Assembly: GCA_021203285.1 (NCBI GenBank)
Contig: JAJQBM010000138.1
Location: forward strand, 1 to 7,520
Direction: 5' to 3'
Origin: Clostridiales bacterium
GTDB taxonomy: Bacteria; Bacillota; Clostridia; Lachnospirales; Lachnospiraceae
Length of the DNA: 7,520 nt
Every line of letters begins with the position of its first letter. Within the stretch, counting starts at the first letter, position 1. Under the pieces are notes generated by a model. It was not told the DNA's origin and did no database searches. It saw nothing but the letters and a program-made list of their open reading frames with translations. Of this stretch, positions 1 to 6,531 are shown in pieces. Both the position numbers and the translations under genes were made by a program.

Positions 1-147
1 GCCAAATAGCATCACCCGGATAAACGCTGCCAACGTGCTCTTCCCCCAGCCGTTTTCCGCACAGATAACATGGCAGCCCTGCTCAAAATCTACAGACACG
101 TCGTGAAGCTTTCCGAAATTTTCTATATGACATCGAATCAGTCGCAC
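1..147 (-). CDS. SbcC/YhaN-like AAA ATPase, N-terminal part only
   Basis: This is the first 49 codons of a gene that leaves the window at position 1. The product starts VRLIRCHIENFGKL and has a Walker A loop, AENGWGKST, at residues 30-38, followed by LAAFIRVMLFG. The pattern 'IENFGKL, short beta strand, ENGWGKST' is typical of the SMC/Rad50-like ATPases (SbcC, YhaN) that pair with an SbcD/YhaO nuclease. In that family the head domain binds ATP, long coiled coils follow, and the complex processes DNA ends. The start is GTG at 147-145, chosen because a perfect AGGAGGT lies 7 nt upstream and because the family's N-terminus begins there. It overlaps the end of the nuclease gene by 10 nt, so translation is probably coupled. 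The coiled coils, signature motif and Walker B are outside the window, so SbcC and YhaN subtypes cannot be told apart. Confidence 0.88.
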   Translation of the reverse strand, partial: MRLIRCHIENFGKLHDVSVDFEQGCHVICAENGWGKSTLAAFIRVMLFG

Positions 148-1310
148 CCCAGCACCTCCTCCCCGGCGATCGCGCGCAGGCCGAAGCGAATAACGGCAGC
201 GCGCTCTTCCTCCGAGAGATCCTCCGCCGCCATCACGGTTCGGACAAACTCCCCCTTCAGCGTCTCATCCAGCGAAAACCGATCCGCGTCCACGCGGAGG
301 GTTGTCTCATCGGATACCTTTACAAAATAAAAATCCTGCTCCAGAGATTTCTGCAGGTAGTCTAAATCAATCCGGCTCTCAACATCCATCTCCCCGGTCA
401 GGACAACCTTCACCAGATCGGCCGATGCCACCGGACGCCATGCCGGCTGTGTATCCATATCCATCGATATTTGCTTCGCAGCTTCAGGCAATTCCCCCTT
501 AAATCCGTCCAGCGCCTCCCGGATCCGACCCAGCATCCCGGCCGGGGTCTCACACCCGCTGATATCTGTCGGCACCTCCCAGAGTCTCCGGCTCGCAAAC
601 GGCACAAACCGGCGTGTACATGTCCCGGCGCTCTCATCCACATCCAGAAGGACAAACCCATGCTCCCCGCACTCGTCAAACCCCCGTCCCTCCAGACAGC
701 CGGGATAACACCAGACGCCGCGGGCATCGATCTGCCCTTCTTTGTAAGAATGAATATGTCCCAGCGCCAGATAGTCAATCCCCTTGTGCTTCAGGTCGCG
801 GAGGCGGATGACCTGCGCCCGGTCCTTCGCGCCGGTTTTTGTCTCCTGCCCATGAAGCATAACAATATGAAACTTCTCCGGCCGCAGCACCAGAGAATGG
901 TATGCGTTTCCCGCATTCTCCTCCGTCAGCTCCAACCCGGAGACAACAATCCGCCCCCCAAGCGGCCATGACGTCCACTCCGTGCCAAAGGTCTTAAAAT
1001 TATCCGGCAATGTCTCCCGCTCCGCGAGGAACCGCTCCGTATCGTGATTCCCCTTCAGATAAAAGAACGTGATTTCACTGTGGCTGCACACGGCATCCCA
1101 CACCGCATGGCAGGCGGTCGCGGAAATATTCCTCGTGTCGAAGAGATCGCCCGCGATGAGAATCGCCTCCACCTCATTTTCAGCGGCATACTCCACCATC
1201 CGCTGAAATGTCAGCAGCAGCTCCTTTTTCCGCTCTCTGGCCTTTTCCTTCGTAAGATGCGTCCGCATTCCGGAATCCAGATGCAGGTCCGCACAGTGAA
1301 TCAGTCGCAT
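138..1310 (-). CDS. SbcD/YhaO-like DNA repair metallophosphoesterase (nuclease subunit)
   Basis: The 390-residue product carries the full calcineurin-type metallophosphoesterase set: DLHLD (D8, H10), GDLFD (D55), GNHD (N88, H89, D90), LHG (H153) and GHIH (H185, H187). These residues bind two metal ions, normally Mn2+, in Mre11/SbcD nucleases. The phosphoesterase domain covers about residues 1-225; the remaining 165 residues are the accessory/capping part that would contact the partner ATPase. The length is close to YhaO/SbcD proteins (roughly 380-410). The expected role is the nuclease subunit of an Mre11-Rad50-like complex acting on DNA ends or hairpins in the cytoplasm; the partner is encoded immediately downstream. 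The ATG at 1310 is preceded by GGGAGGA (1325-1319) at good spacing. The gene overlaps its upstream neighbour by 10 nt and its downstream neighbour by 10 nt. All metal ligands are present, so it should be active. Whether it is a true SbcD or YhaO orthologue is uncertain, so no symbol is given. Confidence 0.93.
   Translation of the reverse strand: MRLIHCADLHLDSGMRTHLTKEKARERKKELLLTFQRMVEYAAENEVEAILIAGDLFDTRNISATACHAVWDAVCSHSEITFFYLKGNHDTERFLAERETLPDNFKTFGTEWTSWPLGGRIVVSGLELTEENAGNAYHSLVLRPEKFHIVMLHGQETKTGAKDRAQVIRLRDLKHKGIDYLALGHIHSYKEGQIDARGVWCYPGCLEGRGFDECGEHGFVLLDVDESAGTCTRRFVPFASRRLWEVPTDISGCETPAGMLGRIREALDGFKGELPEAAKQISMDMDTQPAWRPVASADLVKVVLTGEMDVESRIDLDYLQKSLEQDFYFVKVSDETTLRVDADRFSLDETLKGEFVRTVMAAEDLSEEERAAVIRFGLRAIAGEEVLGCD
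154..160 (-). promoter_or_regulatory. Ribosome binding site of the SbcC-like gene
   Basis: AGGAGGT on the minus strand, inside the last codons of the nuclease gene, with 7 nt between AGGAGG and the GTG at 147-145. It is the strongest Shine-Dalgarno match in the window and decides the non-ATG start of the downstream ATPase. Confidence 0.8.
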
Positions 1311-1930
1311 GCTTTTGTTCCTCCCGAGCCAAGCCTCAGTTCCCGAATGGCGCAGTCCGCAAATTTCCGGTGCCCGTCCTCAGAAAAATGCACACCATCA
1401 AAAAGCACCGGTATCTCCCAGTCCCCCGCGCAGGTAAATGCAATTCCCAGCTTTCCCGCCAACCCACGGTAGCAATCGTCAAGCCTCTTCGACTCCCGGC
1501 ACCGTTCATCGCTCTCCACCCACTGGCCGCGACGCAGGTGCACCGGAGAAATCAGCCGAAGGTGAATCGAACCGCTCCGGATTTCTTCCTGCTCCATAAT
1601 CTTTTTCAAAAACCGCTCCATCCGCTCTGTCACAGACTCCGCGGTCATCTGCGGATTGTGGAAAATATCATTGGTTCCCAGCATGACCCAGAGCCACACC
1701 GGCGACGCCTCATCCGTCCACTGGGTCAGACGGTCGCAGACATAGGTAATCTCCGGAAGAAAATACGGAATGCACCGCCCGTTTTTCCCGAAATTCCGAA
1801 CCGTCCACTCTGTCCGCGCGCCCAGAATCTCCGGCCACCGGCCATCCTCCGGATAACGATTTCCCAGAAACGACCGCGAATCATAGCCGTAGGTATTGGA
1901 ATCGCCGAAGCATATGATCGTACCAGCCAT
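1301..1930 (-). CDS. SGNH/GDSL-family hydrolase
   Basis: A 209-residue protein (from the chosen start) with the SGNH blocks in order: FGDSNTYG near the N-terminus with nucleophile S11, a block-II Gly in FGKNG (G51), LGTND with N87, and DGVHFSEDGH with catalytic D178 and H181. Such enzymes cleave esters or acyl/acetyl groups, often from carbohydrates or lipids; the substrate cannot be read from the sequence. There is no signal peptide or membrane segment, so it should be cytoplasmic. Two ATG codons are possible. I prefer 1930-1928 because AAGGGA lies about 8 nt before it and family members usually start just before the CFGDS strand. The ATG at 1939 adds three residues (MKS) but sits directly against the purine run. 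The gene starts 18 nt after the SNF2 stop and overlaps the nuclease gene by 10 nt, so it is probably translated together with the DNA-processing genes, an unexpected partner for an esterase-like enzyme. Confidence 0.9.
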   Translation of the reverse strand: MAGTIICFGDSNTYGYDSRSFLGNRYPEDGRWPEILGARTEWTVRNFGKNGRCIPYFLPEITYVCDRLTQWTDEASPVWLWVMLGTNDIFHNPQMTAESVTERMERFLKKIMEQEEIRSGSIHLRLISPVHLRRGQWVESDERCRESKRLDDCYRGLAGKLGIAFTCAGDWEIPVLFDGVHFSEDGHRKFADCAIRELRLGSGGTKACD

Positions 1931-1948
1931 AGATTTCATCCCTTTCCG

Positions 1949-3466
1949 TTAAGTTTCACCCAACAGCTCCAACAGATCATCCCTGCTTATGCCGGCGAGC
2001 TGCCCGGCGTCTCCGCTGATCACCTGATCGGCAAGATCCCGTTTCGTCTCCTGAAGCGCAAGAATTTTCTCCTCAATTGAATTTCGAACAATCAATTTAA
2101 ATACTGTCACTTTTTTTGTCTGTCCGATGCGATGCGCCCGATCCGTAGCCTGATTCTGCGCGGCGACATTCCACCACGGATCATAGTGAATTACAACATC
2201 CGCACCGGTCAGATTCAATCCAACTCCGCCCGCCTTCAGCGAAATCAGAAAAACCGGGACATTTCCGGCGTTAAAGTCCTTCACCAGCTCCAACCGATTC
2301 TGTTTTGATGTGCTTCCCGTGATCGTATAATACGGTATGTTTACATTGTCCAACCGTCCCTGCAAAATATCCAGCATGGATGTAAACTGGGAAAACAGGA
2401 GCATTCGATGCCCGCCGTCGATAGCAATCTGTATCAGATCCATACAGGCGTCAGCCTTCGCGGACTCTCCCTGATAACTTTCAAAGCACAGGGACGGATC
2501 GCAGCAGATCTGTCGCAGCCGCATAAACTCGGTTAAAACTGCCAGCTTGTTCCGGTTAAACTCCGCCGCATCCTGACCGGCGATGAGTCGGCGCATATGC
2601 AGAACCTGACCATCGTAAAGCTGCTGCTGCTTTGCATCGAGCTGTACATAGCGTACCTCCTCCAGCTTGTCCGGCAGATCTTTCAGAACATTCTCCTTCA
2701 AACGGCGCAGGATGAAAGGCCCGGTCATTTTCTGAAGACGCTGCATCGCCTGTTCATCCTGATACTTGACAATGGGTATCTCCATCTCACGCCGAAAAAC
2801 CTCATAGGTATACAAAAATCCCGGCATCAGGAAATCAAAAATGCTCCACAACTCGCTCAGCCTGTTCTCAATCGGCGTACCAGTCAGTGCAAAATGATAT
2901 CTGCTCTTTATTACCTTGACCGCCTTAGCCGCGGCGGTAGTATGGTTTTTGATATACTGTGCCTCATCGATCACTTCATATTCAAATGTAATCTCCTCGT
3001 ACAGATTGATATCACGTTTTAAAAGATCATATGATGTCACCGACACATCGTACTCACGGCAGGCAGCAATTTTTTCCTGACGCTCCTTCTGTGTGCCGGT
3101 AATCAGCAGGATCTTCATCTCTGGCGCAAACCGTGCAAATTCCTCGCCCCAGTTGAAGACCAGAGATGCCGGAGCCACCACAAGGGAAGTGGGCGCTTCC
3201 GTGACGCTCCGCTCCTTTGCGGAAAGCAGAAGCGCAATGATCTGCAGGGTTTTTCCCAAGCCCATATCGTCGGCCAGAATACCGCCAAGCTTCCATGTTT
3301 CCAGAGTTCTCAGCCATTTATACCCATCTTTCTGGTATCTTCGCATGATCCCGGAAAGGCTTGACGGAACATCAAAGTCCGCATCATTTACAGTCTTGAA
3401 TTCCATGAACATTTCACTGAAATGGCGATCCCTGGCATTGGAAACGCCCTCGTGCTCCTCCACCAT
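1949..3466 (-). CDS. SNF2-family helicase motor (C-terminal half of a split SWIM/SNF2 protein)
   Basis: This 505-codon reading frame encodes a complete SNF2 ATPase core. Visible motifs are a Q-motif-like RRYQKDGYKWL (42-52), motif I DDMGLGKT (66-73), motif II DEAQ (167-170), motif III LTGTPIEN (194-201), LLFSQFT (356-362), motif V SLKAGGVGLNLTGAD (409-423) and motif VI QATDRAHRIGQT (439-450). SNF2 proteins use ATP to move along double-stranded DNA and displace or remodel bound proteins, usually without separating strands. All catalytic motifs are intact. The only start is weak: ATG at 3466 follows the TAG stop of the upstream gene with no Shine-Dalgarno in front of it. Both genes are in the same frame, and in related clostridial proteins, as I recall them, the SWIM/SNF2-associated region and this motor form one chain. 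Residues 1-40 match the linker that normally leads into the motor. It may therefore be made by reinitiation, by readthrough of TAG, or poorly. Confidence 0.93.
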   Translation of the reverse strand: MVEEHEGVSNARDRHFSEMFMEFKTVNDADFDVPSSLSGIMRRYQKDGYKWLRTLETWKLGGILADDMGLGKTLQIIALLLSAKERSVTEAPTSLVVAPASLVFNWGEEFARFAPEMKILLITGTQKERQEKIAACREYDVSVTSYDLLKRDINLYEEITFEYEVIDEAQYIKNHTTAAAKAVKVIKSRYHFALTGTPIENRLSELWSIFDFLMPGFLYTYEVFRREMEIPIVKYQDEQAMQRLQKMTGPFILRRLKENVLKDLPDKLEEVRYVQLDAKQQQLYDGQVLHMRRLIAGQDAAEFNRNKLAVLTEFMRLRQICCDPSLCFESYQGESAKADACMDLIQIAIDGGHRMLLFSQFTSMLDILQGRLDNVNIPYYTITGSTSKQNRLELVKDFNAGNVPVFLISLKAGGVGLNLTGADVVIHYDPWWNVAAQNQATDRAHRIGQTKKVTVFKLIVRNSIEEKILALQETKRDLADQVISGDAGQLAGISRDDLLELLGET

Positions 3467-3469
3467 CTA
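3467..3469 (-). other. In-frame amber (TAG) codon splitting the SWIM/SNF2 protein
   Basis: The codon order on the minus strand is CTG AAC TAG ATG GTG GAG, giving LN-stop-MVE. No frame change occurs, and the two flanking reading frames join into 1387 residues of one recognisable protein family. It is the only TAG among the six stop codons in the window; the others are three TGA and two TAA. A one-base change from AAG, CAG, GAG or another sense codon would explain it. Confidence 0.9.
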
Positions 3470-6112
3470 GTTCAGATAGAGCGTGGGGTAAAGCGGCAGA
3501 TGCATCTTTCCCTGTACAAAATCTCCGGGCTTTATGTGCATGGATTCCATCAGCTCCAGAAGCAGATCCAGAGACTGCCGGTCCATATCCACATAGGAAC
3601 CGTCCTTCAGCCGGTAATAGGTTTTCTTTTCCCGATAAGCGTTCAGGATATCCAGCAGCTCTTCCGGAGACACATCATCTGTGACGATATCCAGATCGAG
3701 CAGTCCTCCGGATACCGAAACTCCGACAGATATCTTCACCGGCCGAACTTTCCGACGTGCACGGAAGCGATCTGTGCACTGCACCTCACCCAGCGCCAAC
3801 AGTTCCTCCACTCCTGAGGTCATAATCTGATAAATCAGTTCCTCGTCTCCGTCACAGGAAAGCTCCTCGTTTTCCATATCAATAACAGGAAACCATGTAT
3901 ACAGGCGGTACAGCATCTCCTGCTCCGCCTGCACATTTCGGTATGTTTCCAATGTCCCCTGAAACGCCGGATTCATATGATCCATGAGCGACAGCTCCGT
4001 CTGGTCATATCTGGCGAACGGGTGACACTGCACATCACCGTTTCCGGCGTCCAGATAAAACACGAACTTTACCGGAGGCGCGAGGAAAGCGTGTATCCTT
4101 TCCGGATCAGTTTCGACCACATCCGCGATGTCCTGCAGCTCCGGCAGAAGATGATAATAAAACTCTGACAGATTTTTCCTTCCGACGCGGAAAGTAAATC
4201 TTCCGCTCTCGTCCGCCATCTCCGCGAAATTCTCGATTTTTTCCTGAAATCCCTGTGAAGACCGGCACAGCAAATTATCGCTGACATAATAGGCACAATC
4301 CATCCCGAAAAACAGTTCCGGAAGGGTGCCGGAAACCTGTATGCCGTGAAACTCACCGTCAGATGGCGCACTGTGCGGCGTTGCTTTTCCCGATTCTTTC
4401 CCTTTTCTCTTCGAAGAAAGATTCGCCTCTTCAATCTGAAATGTCACATGCGGATTTCCCTCCCCGCATCGCAGAACCTTTTTCACCTTTCCGGCCGCAT
4501 CGCGATCCTCATATTCCACGGACTCATCCGCCAGTTCCTTATAAAGCTCATCCAGCCGCCCGCCGAACATATCCAGGGATCCCCCGACTTTGGCCGTTCT
4601 GTGATAATAGTAGCGGGAACGCACGGCTTCTGCCATACGCTGGCAAAACTCCTCTTCCTCCTGCACGATACGCTCGATAAAACGAATCCATTTTTGCCCG
4701 CTGTCCGTGAAGTTGCTCCGGCGATGATTAAAGCTGGTATTGGATCCGTAGGCAGCGGTCTCTGCATTTCTCACATTTTCGCAGAATTCATCCAGTTGTT
4801 TAATGACAAACAATTTCCCGATGCCAATTTTAAAGGAAACCGACAATGCTCCGCCCTTTTTCACCAGACGGGGCTTTAATGTGAGGCTCTCTGTCTCTGC
4901 CGTTCGGTCTGCTATAAACAGATTGGTTCTCTTTTTGTCATACAGGGAAAGCAGCCTTTTAGCATTCCAGTCCGTTGCATCTCCGACCGGATTCAACGCA
5001 AGGCAATCCTTCAGCGCCGTCAGCACAGCGGCGGCATAGGCACAGGTCGCTTTCGATTCATAATACCAGTTATAGCTTTTCATGCATTTCGGACAGGTGC
5101 ACTGCACCCGGCGAACAGAATCTCTGGTGAAATATACCGTTGTCTGAAATTCTGATCTCCCCTCTTTTCCCTGCCATGATGCCACGCCAATCATATCCGT
5201 GTCGTTTTCATACAACGAACGGCTGTTGCGTTCGTATCCGGTCTCTACCGACACCCCGTCCACAACACCCTGATCATACAGTTCTATGCCTGCTTCGCGA
5301 AGATCATCTGACAGATCCGCGGATTGAAAAATCGACTCGGCATCAAAATAGCTGTATCTGGTCAATGAATCAATGCTGCCATGAGCAATCTCCGTATCCT
5401 CATCGCCCTGCCATGCATCGCCAAGAAGGGAATATGTCTCGGTGCGGCGTGCCCGTTCCTCCTGTTTTTTTCGCTTATCGGCATCTGCCCTTGCCGCCTC
5501 CTCATCCTGGATGCGTTTCTGTCGGCGCCGCTTCTCTTCAACCTTTTTCTCCTGACGAATCGCTTCCCTACGCGCCTCCTCGGCCTTCTGCTTTTCAAGC
5601 TGTCTCTGCCGCAGTGCTTCCGCCGCCGCTTTCTGCTGTGCCTCCTTCTCGGCCCGCTCTGCTTTCCGCTTTTCCCTCGCGGCACGGCGTTCGGCCCGCT
5701 GCGCCTCTTCTTTTGCCGCGCGCTCAATCTCTTTCTTTGTCTCGCGTTTGACTTCTTCTTTTACAGTACGCCCGGTCCTCCTTGTGTCATCGCGTTTGGA
5801 AGGATCTTTCCCGCCATTTTCCGACGATATTTGCTTCGGATGATCCATCGCCTCGATTGCAAAGAGAAGTGCCGCCATATGTACACAACAATTTCCGCTG
5901 CGCGCGACGGGGCAGTGACAGTTCATCCGAGTCGGCGCCCCGTTTTGAAGTGTCAGAGACACCTCATTGCGGGCTCGATCCAGAACAGCCGCCGAATATC
6001 TGTCCCCATCCTGTTTCAGGTCAACAACCTTGTGATTCTGAAACGCTGTCTCTCCCCGCCCTAATGTAGATGTGATAAATTTCTCTTTCCAGTTCTTCTG
6101 TAACCGTCCCAT
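3467..6112 (-). CDS. SWIM zinc-finger and SNF2-associated protein (N-terminal half of a split SNF2 helicase)
   Basis: The 881-residue product begins MGRLQKNWKEKFI. Residues 10-90 form a SWIM module with ligands C65, C67, C76 and H78 (CxC...CxH). Residues about 105-225 are almost only E, K, R, A and Q and should form a long charged helix. Residues about 270-365 look like a second SWIM module with C338, C340, C357 and Tyr359 where His is expected. Residues about 380-881 resemble the bacterial SNF2-associated domain. SWIM domains bind zinc and are thought to contact DNA or protein. This half would recruit or control the motor encoded in the same frame downstream. The start at 6112 is chosen because AAGAGGT lies 7 nt upstream and the SWIM fold begins here; an open frame continues to 6217 but overlaps the VOC gene. 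The gene begins 23 nt after the VOC stop. It ends in TAG, immediately followed by the motor's ATG. The ending LYLN lies inside a normally continuous linker, so this is probably not a natural C-terminus. Confidence 0.85.
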   Translation of the reverse strand: MGRLQKNWKEKFITSTLGRGETAFQNHKVVDLKQDGDRYSAAVLDRARNEVSLTLQNGAPTRMNCHCPVARSGNCCVHMAALLFAIEAMDHPKQISSENGGKDPSKRDDTRRTGRTVKEEVKRETKKEIERAAKEEAQRAERRAAREKRKAERAEKEAQQKAAAEALRQRQLEKQKAEEARREAIRQEKKVEEKRRRQKRIQDEEAARADADKRKKQEERARRTETYSLLGDAWQGDEDTEIAHGSIDSLTRYSYFDAESIFQSADLSDDLREAGIELYDQGVVDGVSVETGYERNSRSLYENDTDMIGVASWQGKEGRSEFQTTVYFTRDSVRRVQCTCPKCMKSYNWYYESKATCAYAAAVLTALKDCLALNPVGDATDWNAKRLLSLYDKKRTNLFIADRTAETESLTLKPRLVKKGGALSVSFKIGIGKLFVIKQLDEFCENVRNAETAAYGSNTSFNHRRSNFTDSGQKWIRFIERIVQEEEEFCQRMAEAVRSRYYYHRTAKVGGSLDMFGGRLDELYKELADESVEYEDRDAAGKVKKVLRCGEGNPHVTFQIEEANLSSKRKGKESGKATPHSAPSDGEFHGIQVSGTLPELFFGMDCAYYVSDNLLCRSSQGFQEKIENFAEMADESGRFTFRVGRKNLSEFYYHLLPELQDIADVVETDPERIHAFLAPPVKFVFYLDAGNGDVQCHPFARYDQTELSLMDHMNPAFQGTLETYRNVQAEQEMLYRLYTWFPVIDMENEELSCDGDEELIYQIMTSGVEELLALGEVQCTDRFRARRKVRPVKISVGVSVSGGLLDLDIVTDDVSPEELLDILNAYREKKTYYRLKDGSYVDMDRQSLDLLLELMESMHIKPGDFVQGKMHLPLYPTLYLN

Positions 6113-6118
6113 CCGGGT

Positions 6119-6125
6119 ACCTCTT
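6119..6125 (-). promoter_or_regulatory. Ribosome binding site of the SWIM/SNF2-associated gene
   Basis: AAGAGGT on the minus strand, with 7 nt between AGAGG and the ATG at 6112-6110. It lies in the gap after the VOC gene's TGA and is the reason for choosing 6112 over the longer open frame that reaches 6217. Confidence 0.6.
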
Positions 6126-6135
6126 TCAAATGCAT

Positions 6136-6498
6136 TCAGAGCCTTTCCTGTATAAACTGCACCATCACCCCATTCGGGTCTTTTACGAAAAAGAACCACG
6201 CATGCGGATTCGGGCAAATCATCTCCCCGGTATCCAGTCCCATGCCGATCAGCCTCTCGCGGCAGGCTTCCGCATCCTCTACCGCAAATCCAATCGAGAG
6301 TCCCGCACCGGAATATGCCTCCGCCGGATTATCCGCCAGCTCCACACAGGTCTCACCAGCACGGTTGGATAAAAACACGACCTTATGTCCGGGGCCGTCC
6401 CGCATGTCCCGCTCAATCGTCAACCCGGCAACTGTCTCATAAAATGCCACGGATTCATCCATATGCGCCGTCATAATTGTTACATGTGCCATTTTCAT
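6136..6498 (-). CDS. VOC-superfamily (glyoxalase/bleomycin-resistance fold) protein
   Basis: A 120-residue protein with the two beta-alpha-beta-beta-beta halves of the vicinal oxygen chelate fold: MAHVTIMTAHMDESVAFYETVAGL at the start, FLSNRAGETCVELAD in the first half, SIGFAVEDAEACRERL opening the second half, and FFFVKDPNGVMVQFIQ at the end. The length is normal for a single-chain VOC subunit, which usually forms a dimer. Of the four metal positions of glyoxalase I, H5 and E53 are present, but the second-half His and Glu appear to be S68 and Q114. It may therefore use a different metal site or only bind a ligand; no substrate can be named. The ATG at 6498 has AAGGGGG (6515-6509) 10 nt upstream. 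It lies 33 nt after the reductase gene and 23 nt before the SWIM gene, so it is probably co-transcribed. Confidence 0.88.
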   Translation of the reverse strand: MKMAHVTIMTAHMDESVAFYETVAGLTIERDMRDGPGHKVVFLSNRAGETCVELADNPAEAYSGAGLSIGFAVEDAEACRERLIGMGLDTGEMICPNPHAWFFFVKDPNGVMVQFIQERL

Positions 6499-6531
6499 TT
6501 AGTATATACCCCCTTATTTTAAATTCTCCCG

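Noticed and set aside
410..778. Minus-strand open frame within the nuclease gene in another frame
   Set aside because: It lies entirely inside a well-supported gene and its Trp/Arg/Gly-rich translation looks like an out-of-frame shadow.
1370..2080. 236-codon plus-strand open frame
   Set aside because: It is antisense to the SGNH hydrolase and the end of the SNF2 gene, both of which have clear motifs; its own product shows none.
5649..5700. Repeated TCGGCCCGCT 42 nt apart
   Set aside because: It comes from the low-complexity RAE/ERAE codons of the charged helix and is not an independent repeat.
5381..6064. Long open frames on the plus strand opposite the charged-helix region (also 5140-5751)
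   Set aside because: They mirror the biased GAG/AAG/CGC codons of the E/K/R-rich segment; the translated Leu/Phe/Cys-rich product has no family pattern or credible ribosome site.
6113..6217. Upstream extension of the SWIM gene by 35 codons to an ATG at 6217
   Set aside because: It overlaps the end of the VOC gene in another frame, has no ribosome site at 6217 that I can see, and its residues do not look like the start of a SWIM module. The ATG at 6112 has AAGAGGT at 7 nt.
6501..6510. TATACT just before the VOC start as a promoter -10
   Set aside because: It lies 2 nt from the ATG, so transcription would start inside the gene, and I see no suitable -35 element.
6499..6531. Possible terminator between the reductase and VOC genes
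   Set aside because: The 33-nt gap has no GC-rich stem followed by a T run, so transcription probably continues.
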